Assembly (NCBI RefSeq): GCF_026745355.1
Contig: NC_079206.1
Location: forward strand, 13,077,779 to 13,141,778
Length of the DNA stretch: 64,000 nt
Reading direction: 5' to 3'
Source of the DNA: Beta vulgaris subsp. vulgaris
Lineage: Eukaryota > Streptophyta > Magnoliopsida > Caryophyllales > Amaranthaceae
Both the position numbers and the translations under genes were made by a program. Position 1 is the first letter of the stretch; each line of letters begins with the position of its first letter. The notes beneath the pieces are model-generated. The model was given only the letters and a program-made list of their open reading frames with translations, made no database searches and had not been told where the DNA came from. Shown piece after piece: positions 1 to 12,300 of the stretch.

Positions 1-3000
1 TAATTATGGTTACAATTACGTAATTAAAATCTTAAATTGATATGTTTTTGGCCGAAATTTTTAGTTGTCATATTGGTATGTTCGAAAATTTTACTCAGCA
101 ACTAAACATGGCAAGTAATTTAAATTATCAATCAATCTTAATTATTGCCTTCGTTAATGGTAATTGTCAATCAATCACTTAATTTATATTAGTATCCGAA
201 ATTAATAAAAAATTATTAACATAGTAATAAAATTAAGATATCAATCAATCAATATTTATGCTAATTGTCAATCAACCATAATTTTAGGTGATTTATGACT
301 TTAATTAGGCAATTAGTATCCTCAAATCTTTATGAATTTAAATCACTACTAGATCATTGGCATTTTTTATTTAATTGATTGATATTACAACCGTATCTTA
401 GGGATAAGGGATCCAAAATGTCAATCAAGTCAATCATATATATTTTTGGAATTAGGAAAAAAAATCAATTTAATATACAATATTACAAGTATAAATATAG
501 ACCAGAAATAGCTCACCATTACTCCAAAACGTGCCCTACTCCAAAATTATTCATTGAGTGTTATACGTATGCTTTGGATATTATAGAGTAGGGAGATCTT
601 CTCTTCTTCATCATGGCGTCGCCAGAGATCGCAAGCCCATTTGGATATTTTTGATATTTTGAAGATAAAAATCGAAAGGGAATCCCACGAAATTTTAATA
701 GAGAATGCTTTTTTTCTTCTAAATGTTGTTGTTAAAATTTTGTACTTTAACAAATGTGATAGCTCTTTGTACTTTTATTGCATCAAATCATCAGTATCAT
801 ACTGTTAATTTTGCTAAAACTATAAATGGTTCCACCATAAGAGTAATAATGAGTAATGGGAATGGTGATACACAAACACGTTTGACATTCTTTCAATGGA
901 TATAAGTTGTATGCTGTCAATAATACCTATTATCTTTGCTATTATAATTATAATACACAAACAGGTAAATAAGTCAACTTTTTTAGCCAGTATTAATTAT
1001 AAACCAAACCTCCTATGCATTTAAGGTTAGTGGAAGAGGATGAAACATTTCGTTTCTTTATATTGTGAAAGTCAATCTTACAAGTATATTGTACATTTCG
1101 TATATATCTAATCATATAATTTATCAAATTAATTATAACATAAATTTAGATTAAACATATTCATGAAATTTGATTTACATACTCCGCATAAAAAAAAAGG
1201 ACATTTGTATGAAAAAAAAATTCTTTATAATTTGTTTGGATAACCAACAAAATAGTATCATGTGAACCTAAAATATTGCGTATATATGGATATATGAACA
1301 ATGAATTAATTTTAACAGAAAAAAAAATTTAGATGAGGCAATTATGCATAGAATCATAATATTTTATATGAACATAATTAATTAGCTAGATCTTAACTTC
1401 TAAAGAAATTGGTAACAAGAATAAGGACTTGAATACTTATCTAAAAAAGATTTCGAAATTTGAAAATGTGAATATATAAGTTGTGTTTTGAAGGTGATAT
1501 GGAGGTTTGAGAGAGAAACAGTGGATTATGGTGGATGATTTAGAAGGAGAAATAAAATTGAATATGAAGACTTATATTTTGAACGAGATATCGAATAACC
1601 TATTTTCAAGATCTTCTTTTTTTAGGGGGTTCGCATGTAAAAAATTGTGTATTATGTTAACTCTGTTTGATTGTTTTTTGTCAAAAGATAAAGGAATCTT
1701 ACTTGAAACAAGATGTAGTAGTATAAGAGTATTGTTTAAGTAGTGGTCTGTTTAGTTCACGTTATTCTAAGTATTTCAAGTAAAAAAATAACTTCATATG
1801 ATATATATTTAAGGTAAGCTCTATTTAAATATGTAAGTTCGAATACTATAAAATAGATGCTATCAAATAGAACAAGTTAAATTAAGGTGAGATCAAATAA
1901 TTCTAATAATACAAAATTGTTAAGGTTCAATAAATTTTAGTAATATATAGATTATTGCATGAAAGGTGAAGTATAATATAAAGAACATAAAAGAAATGTA
2001 ACATCGTATACTATAAAGAGCATTAAAAATTTAATGGACGAAATTTGTCCCTTGATTTAGTACGCTTATTATAATCTAAAGAACATAAAAGTTCCTTCAA
2101 TGTTGAAGAAATTTTTACGATGATATAACAAAAAAAAAAGATAAAACAACTTTTATTTATCTAATCGACGCGTAAAACATTAGCCACTTCAATTTCCAAC
2201 CAGAAGTCTTGCTCACAAATACACGTTATGTTAGTGTCAACATATTGCTTAATTTTATAACCATTAAAAATTGTAGTCGCTTTTAACTTTTAACCTATTT
2301 CCAGCAGTGGACTTGAATAAATAGTATTCATCAAAATCGATTATTATTTTTATAAGAACGCTTTTGCATCATAAACCAATAACACTTATTGATAGTGAGT
2401 AAAAGATTTGATATGTGATCATATATCTTTCGAAGGCTGAAGATTGAATGTATAAATCAAATTATGTTATTAATTTATTTTTACCATGTAAAGAAGATAA
2501 GAGAACTTGGATATTTTTAATATTTTTAATTGAAAAGGAGTAGCTAATGAGCTTTCACGTTTCTATAACGCATATATATATGCTTATGTTTTCACTTTTT
2601 TATATATAGTGTCGACTAAGCTACCAATGTATTGGATATTTGTAAATCAAGTATAGTCATTATTACAAGAGAGGGTATGTCCATTTTGCAAGGACGATTA
2701 CAAATTTAACAAGAAATTTACAAACATTACTATAGAACAAAGAGAGTATTACAAATTAATTTACTTTATTTTCAACATAAAAACATACATGACTAGAAAA
2801 TAAAAATAGAAACAAAAAATATGTTACATATATGAAAAGCAAACAATAAAAATTTTAACGCTTAGAGAATATTTGTGGTGACAAATAGTGTTGAATTTAT
2901 TCATTAGATTTTTCGGTCACAACGTTAAACATTAGAATAGTTATAAAATATTAAGGTATAGAAAACAACACGTTTGCTGCTTTCTAACAAACATAAGTAA

Positions 3001-4751
3001 TGAAAAATAATAAAATAATAATTAAAATCTACAACAAGATAACATAATTTATAAAAAAGAAAAAATCGCAAAATGCAAGATGATTAGAAACCTGATGAAA
3101 AGTAAAAAGTTGTTTTTAATAGAACGGTTTTCCCCACAATAAAAAATGTAAATAGTATTATGAGACAAAAAAAAATAAAAAGGGATAGTATATTTTACTC
3201 TAGAGCAAAGGGTATTAAAAATTAATTTAAATTAATTTTCAATGTAACATACAATGATACAAGACTATATAACAAATGTATATAACGAAAATAATATGAT
3301 GAGACTTTTGGGACAATTCACTGCAAATTCTTATTTTTATGTTGTAACTTCTTTGAATTGTACGTTTTTTTTTATAAGGAGAGAAAGCTTAGGAAAACCC
3401 TTCAATCAGGGGCCAACTTAAAACATCCTTGCGGACAAAAAGAGAAAAATCAATATCATAAGGAGGATAATTATAGACGAGATCCGAGTGAGAGTGTCCA
3501 TGATGCGCCATAAGGTCCGCTGTCTACTCATAATTTTGAAAATCGTGATTTTTGGTTGAAATGGATGTTAATAATGACTATTGAAATTTATTAAATTTGT
3601 ACGCAACCATTAAATAAAGAATGTATTTTTTTTTTTTTGAATTATAATATCTCTATATCTAAAACAAAATCCTTGAAGCCACATGGTATGAAGTTAGAGA
3701 ATTTTTCAATGAAGCTAAAAAATTGAGTCATCAAACAAAATGGTAGATATCACTTGGTGAATGAACACAAAAGATTACGAAGATAATTTTAGTCAAAAAA
3801 AAACAAAAAAGATCAAAGGAAAGTTCAGTTGACAACATCATAACATTATGGTTCAGATTTAAGGAATTCTTTAGATCTCAATGGAAAGAAAAATAGGTAA
3901 CTATTTGATAACTTAAATAAAGTTTGTAGATGATTAAGAGATTTCATTTATGCAATTATGATATATTAAAGAAGGAAGAAAGTTAGGACACTCTTTATAT
4001 CTCAATAAATATATGTTAAGATTATAACATAATTAAAATTAGTTTCATCATAAGTGGAGCATAATCACCTAGAACTAATGCATAACCAAGATCGAACTAG
4101 ATCTATTCTATCACATGAAATTTTCAAATGTAAAGAAATGGGTTGGTTATTGCATTGAAACACTTATCGAATCGTATTAATCATACTATAAGTTTAAATA
4201 TTGACAAATCCAAACTTGGCGTGTTAAATTTCTTTAACACCTATATATCAACATACATGATTTTAAAGTGGAATTAAAAAAATGTCTATAATACCCCTTT
4301 GTTCTAGAGATAGGCGATAGGTGAATGTCAAGTATAAATTGAAGTCAATATTTTTGTTCAATTTGAAGTTAATTGTATGATTAGTGGGGTGACTATGGGA
4401 ATAAAATTAAATGGATGAGGGTGGTTTATATTTAAGGTTGGTTTACATTGAGTAGGTCAAAACAATATGAAAAATAGTATATGCTAAATTATGATTTTAC
4501 TAAGTTGCATAATAGAGGTGTGGTTTAATTTAGTGTGCATTTAGGTCGAATATGACCAATTTCTATTAGTAAGTTATGATAATTATGGTAATCATAATTC
4601 TTTATGTTATTCGCTTATATTCTTTAAAGAAAAATCATAATTTTGTTTGAGTAAAATTAATGACTTTAAAATAACATGGATTATATAAATAATGACATCA
4701 ACGTGATGTATTTATCTCATGCTGTTTGAGTTTTTTTTATTGCACGGGCTA
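1..4751. other. AT-rich intergenic DNA, no recognisable gene
   Basis: Very AT-rich sequence with many short homopolymers and no open frame that I can tie to a protein family. The first 450 bases repeat TCAATCAATC-like words. An open frame at 723-905, followed by a shifted frame at about 896-970 and an exon-like stretch near 1024-1060, could be a decayed gene, but I cannot name a family. The open frame at 1507-1743 is also unassigned. No tRNA, rRNA or clear transposon terminus is seen here. Confidence 0.6.
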
Positions 4752-5765
4752 TCTCATCCCGTGCATTTTTATTAAACGTAAATTATGAATTATTTAATTT
4801 TCTACAAAAACAAATCATATTTTCTATCAATGGGTAGCGTATTTCTTCTACTAAATTTGGTTAATTGTGGTACATGGATAATCGAACATTCATCTTCGAG
4901 GTCATAGACATGTTCAAGCTAAGGGGCTCCAAATAAAAGGAGACTACACTACTAAAATGAGAATAAAAAAAGATGAAAAACAACCAATCCAGTGGTGACA
5001 AGGACACGGGGTGGCTTAAGGAGCCAGCAACAAGAAAAACAATCATGTTACTTTTTAGATGGGAAAGGGAAATGATCCTGTATCAACTATATATAGTAGA
5101 AAATATATATTTGGTATTTTCTAGAGAATCATTTAAAGGAGGCCTGAGTATGTCAAGGAAAGCGGAGTAATATGGTATTTATACCCCGTATGACACTCAT
5201 TATGTCAAATGGAACAAAATTTCCCTTGAATTGTGTTTTGCAATGACTATACATAAAAGTCAAAGATATCTCTATCACATATGGGTTTGTATCTTTCAAG
5301 TTCGGTTTTCAACCATAGCCAATTTCATGTGGTCATTTCTAAAGTCACGGGTAGAAAGTGTATAATAATACTGATTTGTGAGAAAGAGCATGATATGTCT
5401 AATATTACAGCTAATGACATATATAAATAAGTCTTCTACAACCTAAGAGTGTCATGTATTTACAAAACAACTTCATAATTAACATAAAGGAGCATTTTTT
5501 GTCTTTCTGTGTAAAGTGCATCAAAAATGCTTTGTTTTTGGTTAAATATGTATAGGATTATTCTGTATTTCAATACGTCGTTCAAAGTCTATTAATTTAA
5601 TATGGTATAGAGGTTAAACTCATTTGAGTTTCGAGCATTACATAAGCTTATATTAAATCGAGTAGGCGTAGAGAATCTTTTATATGCTTTTACTGTAGTT
5701 GGTATATAAACACGCTTATTAAACAAAAAAGTTCCCGTGCATTTTTGCACGGGTCCAAAAGCTAG
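4752..5765 (+). mobile_element. Non-autonomous Helitron-like element
   Basis: The left end reads A|TCTCATCCCGTGCATTTTT and the right end has the stem-loop CCCGTGCA-TTTT-TGCACGGG, followed 11 bases later by CTAG|T. This is the Helitron layout: 5' TC, a 3' hairpin just before CTRR, insertion between A and T, and no target duplication. The subterminal word CCCGTGCA is shared by both ends. No Rep/helicase frame is present, so mobility would need a partner in trans. The 3' end is well supported. The 5' end rests on the TC and the shared subterminal word. Confidence 0.6.
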
Positions 5766-5929
5766 TGTATATAACAAAATAAAATAAAGGAAATCTACAA
5801 GCTCATGATGAAACTATTACTTCATTTGGCTCCCAATATTGAATATAATCGTGTGTACTCTGTAGTCTCCTTTCCCAACAAAACAACGTAAAGGTGAGAG
5901 CAAATTGAGAAAGTATCCCTTAATTTTTA

Positions 5930-6264
5930 CTCACTCCATTCCAAAATATAGTTCCCATTTTCATTTTGGGTGTCCCAAAATATAGTTCTCATTTTCATAT
6001 TTAGTTCCACATTTTTCCGTAATTTGTCTAGAAAATCATGTCATGTCATTTATTTGCTTCTTGAATTTTGTTTTTTCCTTTGTTTATTCAACCAAAATGT
6101 TACAATTAATGCTCTTTCACCAATTATTCTTCATTCTGTCTCCTAAAATCATCTTTTCCCATACAATATTTATCTAAATAAACAAAATTTGTTTACTATC
6201 CCTCTTATATTTTACTTGCATAAATTACCGTGACAGAAGAGAAATGAGAATTATATTTTGGGAG
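5930..6264. mobile_element. Stowaway-type MITE
   Basis: TA target duplications at 5928-5929 and 6265-6266 flank inverted ends (CTCACTCCATTCCAAAATATA on the left, TATATTTTGGGAG on the right). The 335-base length, the TA duplication and the CTCCNTNC-like start fit Stowaway (Tc1/mariner) MITEs. It lies immediately upstream of the TIMELESS-like 5' fragment, within what would be its promoter. Confidence 0.7.
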
Positions 6265-6279
6265 TATTTTTTTAGTGAC

Positions 6280-6436
6280 CGTTTACCTCCAACGGCTAGT
6301 TTTCTAGCAGTGCCGAAATTACACTGTATCCCTCTCTTCCTCACGCGTTGCTCTCTTTCTCTCTCCTCTGGGCTCTCTGTCATTCATAACGTTATTTTTC
6401 CCTCTCCCTCATACTTTTTCCTCTCCGAAATCAACA
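6280..6436 (+). promoter_or_regulatory. Pyrimidine-rich leader of the TIMELESS fragment
   Basis: A C/T-rich stretch (CTCTTTCTCTCTCCTCTGGG and similar) runs up to the ATG at 6437. Plant 5' untranslated leaders often look like this. It suggests that the gene's own leader, and perhaps part of its core promoter, came along with the first exon. No clear TATA box is visible. Confidence 0.35.
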
Positions 6437-6690
6437 ATGGACACTGAAGGTTTGTCGATAATCTGTGCCGGGATCGGTTCTTTTGATAAAGATGAAGAGG
6501 GTAATATTGATTACATCAAGGAAGAATTTTGCTTAGGTAAAAATATGCTTTACGAAAAACCCTAATTTGTTTGTGGGAGCTGATTTTTGTCATTCATTGA
6601 TTTAATTGTTTGCTGTATTTCGTTTATTTGTTAGATAATTTGAAGGATTTGTTGAGGTATTTGCACCGTGATGATCCGTCGACTAGGGAT
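6437..6690 (+). pseudogene. Truncated 5' end of a TIMELESS-like replication-fork protein gene
   Basis: Exon 1 (6437-6536) starts MDTEGLSIICAGIG and ends with a GT donor at 6537. After a 98-base intron with an AG acceptor, exon 2 begins at 6635 with DNLKDLLRYLHRDDPSTRD. This matches my memory of the extreme N-terminus of plant TIMELESS/Tof1 homologues, which act in the fork-protection complex and cohesion. Homology stops dead after STRD, near 6690, where the family continues for about a thousand residues. The frame then runs into unrelated sequence and a stop. So only about 50 residues are present, with intact splice sites and no internal stop. A captured or breakpoint fragment is the simplest reading. 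Confidence 0.7.
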
Positions 6691-8050
6691 GGGGATCTGT
6701 TTATATTCCCTTTTTTTCTGATTACGGCTGGAGTGCCACTCGCCGGACACTGCTGACTGCCGCCTGCGGAGGCCGGTCGCCACTAGCCCAGGACGGCAGA
6801 ACGCCAGTCGCAAAGAAGCCCAGAACGGCAGAACCTTACTGGTTGAGGTATTTTTTTTAAATTTCTGTTAATTTATAAGACTTCTCAATTTTTTTTAATG
6901 GAATTTGGAGATATGATTAGAACTATGTTAGATGTGAACTGATGAATGGAATTTTGATGTGAATTGATATTTTGAATTGAAATAAGAAATTATGAAAATG
7001 AAATTTCAATATTGTGCAATTGTGAAATATGGAAATTGAGATTACTTGAATTGAAATTAGAGATTAGAAATTGTGAAATTGAAATAGAGGTTGTGAATTG
7101 AAATTAGTTGAATTTGGAATTAGAGGTGTTGTGAAATGTAATTTGAATCAAGGGACTTTGGAATTAATAACTAATAATATGTTTACTTTATACTAGATTT
7201 GGAAGATGAAAAAAAAAAGTTTACAATCTTTTTGGAAGAGAGGTGGAGGAAAATCACAAAAGTCTTTTAACTCAAGTATTGGCATTGTATTTTGATTTGA
7301 ATTTTTAGTCGTAAATTCACTCTGGTAATTCCGTATCCCATCCCGTAATTCCTGGATACGCCACTGCTCCAAAGTTGCTGTAACCAATGGGATTTCCTCC
7401 GAGAAGGATCATGATGATTATGATTATGATGATCTCCATAGGGTTAAGTTGCTTCATGATGATAATGATCATGATGATGATGGTAATTATTATGAAGCAA
7501 CTTAATCCCATGGAGGGGAAGAAGGTGGCGACAAGGAAGGGTGGCATACTGGCATGATGATGATGTCCATGGGCTTAAGTTGCTTCATAATCATTACCTT
7601 CAATGGATCATTGGAGGTTTCTTAAATGGTAAGGCTGAAACATGCTTAAATTTCCAGAAGAAGCATTATTAGTTTATATTATTTACTGCTGTTTAAGATT
7701 TTTTAGTTGTGTGATGGTAATTTAACAAACTATATTTGTGTGCCTAGAATTATCACGCGGAAAGCTGCGGATGGTAGAAATATACCTTTGGTTACATTTT
7801 TACCTCTACACCCGAGTGTATAATATCGTATGATTTTTCCCGCTGTTTTTTTTTTCCGAATTTTTCCAACTGCATGTATATTGTTTTAAGTTGGATATAA
7901 TAATTTTTTTTGGGTTGTAAAGATAATTGAAGGTTGTTTCTTCCATAGTTTTGTAATAATTTTGTTGATGGTTTATACATGGAACAATACTAGGATAGAA
8001 ACGAGGAAAGAAGATTGTAAATTGTGGGGAAAGAAATTACTATACATATA
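6691..8050. other. Gene-free spacer with a foldback repeat
   Basis: No protein family is recognised here. A GC-richer patch at 6710-6830 follows the TIMELESS break, then AT-rich DNA with GAAATT-like words (6880-7150). The short open frames on both strands carry no recognisable motif. Confidence 0.5.
7435..7590. repeat. Inverted plus direct repeat of a 22-base word
   Basis: TCCATAGGGTTAAGTTGCTT (7435 on) recurs inverted as AAGCAACTTAATCCCATGGA (ending about 7514) and again direct as TCCATGGGCTTAAGTTGCTT (7566 on). The loop between the arms is built of GATGAT/CATGAT triplets. The transcript could form a hairpin. Origin unknown. Confidence 0.7.
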
Positions 8051-8253
8051 AAATTAATTTTATAATACTTTGAAGTGGTCAGAGAGCAGGGTAGGTGCCT
8101 TAACTGAACTCGATAACGTCCATAGCTACTACTTCTTACTTGGGTATCTACACCCTCCTATACATTAAAGTATATTGCTGACTCTAAAGTTGTCACTGTT
8201 TTTGCTCTCCACGCATCAACTCATTCAATTTGTTGATGTTCTCTAGGCATATA

Positions 8254-8344
8254 CATCCTCTGTTTTTCTTTAGATGCAACATTTGCCTTTTAGTGAGTGC
8301 GTTTAAAATAATCAAATGTTGCAACTGAAGAAAAACAGAGGTAG
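8254..8344. mobile_element. Small Stowaway-like MITE (upstream copy)
   Basis: Inverted arms CATCCTCTGTTTTTC and GAAAAACAGAGGTAG, plus inner arms GATGCAACATTTG and CAAATGTTGCAAC, bounded by TA on both sides. It is about 91 bases long. The same element sits at 11746-11836 within the duplicated segment, so it predates the duplication. Confidence 0.6.
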
Positions 8345-8660
8345 TATTTGTATCGAAGGCTAGAGAACACAAAGCTACTCAGAATCTGAGCCTTCTTTGT
8401 TATTTATATAGCCAGATATTGCTGTTGTACTTTTGCCATTGTACTATTTTTAGCATGTCATTATTGCTCACTCTGCTATTGACTAATTTACTATTGATTT
8501 GTTTATTCTCAAATTGGTTGAAACTCTTTTACTTGTATCATTGAGGAAGGTCTCTTCACTGAATCTACGTGTTGAATCTATGCCGGGCCTTTTTTTTTTG
8601 TTGCAATGCAAATTTCTGATAATGTCCTTTTATGATTTTTTTGTCACCTGGTCTTTGTAG

Positions 8661-8732
8661 GCAGAATTTATGGAACATGATGAGAAACCTCTTCCTATTG
8701 ATATACGTCTTCTTGGAGCTCTTGCAGAGAAG
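8661..8732 (+). pseudogene. TOR: Out-of-order duplicate of a TOR exon
   Basis: A 72-base exon between an AG acceptor and a GTATGT donor encodes [16 protein letters not shown] and following residues. It is the same as the exon at 12163-12234. In TOR this exon follows the exons found here at 9854 and 10085, so the copy is misplaced upstream of them. It belongs to the 3.5 kb duplication. Splicing from it into 9854 would scramble residue order, although it is a multiple of three bases long. Confidence 0.9.
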
Positions 8733-11030
8733 GTATGTCTTCATCTCTTGCAGATTTATGACAATTAGAGATGGTAGGTCTGCTAACTTGCGTCACTTGA
8801 ATACGAACATCAGAAATAGTTTACTTGAATACGAACTGCATCACCCTGAATAGATCTGAATATGAGCTGGGCCAATAGCAATATTATCAGTCCCTTTGTG
8901 CTTGTTTGTGGGGCTGAGCAAAATAACTAAAAAATGCATATTGAGCTGAAAACTTTATTTTGAAAGCACTAAAAATGTGCCTGTTCTGATTTTGTGCTGG
9001 TAGATTTGCCCAAAACTAATCAAAATTGGTGTGGCTGAGCGGATAGGGTCGATGTTAATGGCCTTGTGCCTATAGTTAGGTTATTGCCCAAGGCAGGGTA
9101 ATGGGAGATCAGATGTACGCTATCTTACCCCTTTGTTAATGGAGTGGCTACTTATCCATAATAGAATTGTCTCCTACTCCCTTCATTTCGATTTATAATG
9201 CATGCTGACCACTTTAATGCCTATTAAGAAGTTACTTTAGTTAAAATTGCATTGATATGTAAACTGTCATTGATATGTGGTTGGATTATTGCTTGAGGTC
9301 CTTTACTTGTTGATGTTTGGAGATGCCTAAGAGAGAGAAATGGGTTGGGTTTTCTTATCAAAATTATTTTGTTATAATTGTTTTAGTTTGAAAATACCAA
9401 ATACTTGGCACCACTGGCTATTCCTTTAGGTTTAATGACCAAACTTGTGATTGTTTTGATTGGAAAGTATTTGTCAAATGGCATACTTTTGTCTTATGAT
9501 TTGGTTGATTAATTTCAATTTTCCTGTGGAATTGTATATCTGCGGCATGTCTATTTTATGCACGATGTTTTGGAAAGATTCTGGGATAGTGGAGTGTCAA
9601 AAGCACCAGCTCTGACTCAAAATACATATTTCAGAAGCACAAGATGACAATGAACACAAATATATATTTAGAAAATTTGTGTTGTCGTGTTGTCTGGTAT
9701 GCTGGTCAGTTCTGACTCAGAATACATGCCAATAGCTAAATTGAGTTTTGTTCGAAAAGGGACAAAAAGCTAAAAATAAGCACAAAAAAGACCTAGCGGT
9801 GTATAATAGAAACTATGTCAAGAGCCTCTTAATGTAAGTTTCAACTTATTTAGGTTAATGATGGACGTTTATGTACTGCTGGGGAGACTTCCCAACGCAG
9901 CACCAAGGATGATTGGGCAGAATGGATGAGACATTTCAGTATTGAACTGCTTAAAGAATCTCCTTCTCCAGCTTTGCAAACTTGTGCTAGGCTTGCACAG
10001 TTGCAGGTGTTACTCCTAGCTGCTTTACTTCATATTTTTTATGATTATAATTGTTATTATTATATTAATCACAGGCATCTGCAGCCTTTTGTAGGGAGAG
10101 AACTATTTGCTGCTGGTTTCGTCAGTTGTTGGGCTCAACTTAATGAGACAAGTCAGAGGCAGTTGGTTCGACAACTAGAGACAGCTTTTTCTTCACCAAA
10201 TATACCTCCTGAGATTCTGGCAACTCTTCTGAATCTGGTATATTTCCATGCTCTCTTTCCTTTTCTTGTTTCCTGCGCGAGGCTTTGTAATGCCTTCTAT
10301 TTCGTCTTTCAATATGACATTCTTGTGATGTTTAATGCATTTTAACATTTCATCACTCATTGTCATTATTTGTGTTCATCATGCTCCATCGACTCCAATA
10401 TTTATTGTCTTCTTTCTCTTTCTTCCCGTCCATTTCCTTTCCAACCTTCCTTCTCTACTATGAAAGACACATGATTGTTAAATTAGAATTAGATCCATTT
10501 CCATAGCTGTCAGACTTGGCCAAAAGTTGCAGAAAAGAAGCTTGGCAGCCAAGTCTGACTCTCTCTGACCATGGAGGAACCAAATCTTGGTCAATAATAT
10601 CTCATCTTCCAATGAAGCATAGGTGACCTAAACTCTCTCTGCCTTCCCACCCCCTCCTTGCGTTGTGGATTGGGGGTGGTGCCGGGGCTTGAAAACTAGA
10701 GGCACTCGAGAGAGGAAGCAATGTCAAATAATTGAGAGCTGACTACACTCACAGCTATTAGAGGTTTGAATGCTATTTAATCACACCTATTCTGACATAT
10801 AAGTCCATGCAAATCGAGCCTCACTTTTTTAGGATTTGTTGCCCTAGGATGCTGTACTCCATTGTTACGTTTAGTTACAACTTTATGTTTTCTGAATAAT
10901 ATCTTACTCTTGCAATGTTTTGTGGCTGACTCGCTGAAATTACTTTGCCGTCTCCCATTTTCAATATTTTTGTATTTTTTTATTTTTATAAGGTCAAGAG
11001 AAGGAGACCCTTGACATCCCTTTATGCACT

Positions 11031-11596
11031 GTGATATGGGATAACACCGCCGTATACATATTACGTGCATGTTATGTAAAGTTCTGGTTACTCCTAATCT
11101 TCTGTGAACTCAGGTTAAGATCGTGCTTAGTTATTATTTTTCTAGTTCATTAATACAATCCTTCATCTAAAATCTAATTTAATCGATTCCCACTTTCCTT
11201 AACATGTGTGAGAAGCCAACACGAACAAATACTTTGATGGTGGCTTGGTGCGGGACTAAAATTCATTTTATAATATTTTGAAGTGGTCAAAGAGCAGGGT
11301 AGGTGCCTTAATTGTGATATGGGATAACACCGCCGTATACATATTACGTGCATGTCATGTAAAGTTCTGGTTTACTCCTAATCTTCTGTGAACTCAGGTT
11401 AAGATCGTCCTTAGTTATTATTTTTCTAGTTCATTAATACAACCCCTCCTCTAAAATCTAATTTAATTGATTCCCACTTTCCTTAACATGTGTGAGAAGC
11501 CAACACGAACAAATATTTTGATGGTGGCTTGGTGAGGGACTAAAATTCATTTTATAATATTTTGAAGTGGTCAGAGAGCAGGGTAGGTGCCTTAAC
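11031..11596. repeat. Tandem duplication, 283-base period
   Basis: GTGATATGGGATAACACCGC and the following roughly 280 bases (11031-11313) recur at 11314-11596 with a few substitutions. The second copy runs into the larger duplicated segment that starts near 11541, so the tandem and segmental duplications overlap. Confidence 0.85.
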
Positions 11597-12300
11597 TGAA
11601 TTCGATAACGTCCGTAGCTACTACCTCTTACTTGGGTATCTACACCCTCCTATACATTAAAGTATATTGCTGACTCTAAAGTTGTCACTGTTTTTGCTCT
11701 CCACGCATCAACTCATTCAATTTGTTGATGTTCTCTAGGCATATACATCCTCTGTTTTTCTTTAGATGCAACATTTGCCTTTTTAGTGAGTGCGTTAAAA
11801 TAATCAAATGTTGCAACTGAAGAAAAACAGAGGTAGTATTTGTATCGAAGGCTAGAGAACACAAAGCTACTCAGAATCGGAGCCTTCTTTGTTATTTATA
11901 TAGCCAGATATTGCTGTTGTACTTTTGCCATTGTATTATTTTTTAGCATGTCATTATTGCTTACTCTGCTATTGACTAATTTACTATTGATTTGTTTACT
12001 CTCAAATTGGTTGAAACTCTTCTACTTGTATCATTGAGGAAGGTGACCTTCATCTGAATCTGCATTTTGAATCTATGCCGGGCCTTTTTTTTTTTTTTGT
12101 TGTTGCAATGCAATCTTCTTATAATGTCCTTTTATGATGTTTTAGTCATCTGGTCTTTGTAGGCAGAATTTATGGAACATGATGAGAAACCTCTTCCTAT
12201 TGATATACGTCTTCTTGGAGCTCTTGCAGAGAAGGTACGTCTTCATCTCTTGCAGATTTATGACAATTAGAGATGGATGTTCTGCTAACCTGCGTCACTT
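11541..12300 (+). repeat. Segmental duplication, downstream copy
   Basis: Partner of 8051-8798. This copy sits in the correct exon order for TOR and contains exon 12163-12234 as well as the MITE at 11746-11836. Confidence 0.9.
11746..11836. mobile_element. Small Stowaway-like MITE (downstream copy)
   Basis: Same inverted ends and TA flanks as 8254-8344. It lies in the TOR intron before the 12163 exon. Confidence 0.6.

Larger units (their letters stand above)
8051..8798 (+). repeat. Segmental duplication, upstream copy (carries a TOR exon)
   Basis: About 750 bases that closely match 11541-12300, roughly 3.49 kb downstream, with scattered substitutions and small indels. Both copies hold the same intronic MITE and the same 72-base TOR exon with its splice sites. 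Confidence 0.9.

Noticed and set aside
1..4751. Possible lectin-like or other gene at 723-1060
   Set aside because: A frame change, a stop and no motif I could tie to a family. Too weak to list as a gene.
9030..9170. SINE-like stretch (GTACGCTATCTTACCCC near 9115)
   Set aside because: Resembles the 3' part of some plant SINEs, but no A/B boxes, tail or target duplication could be found.
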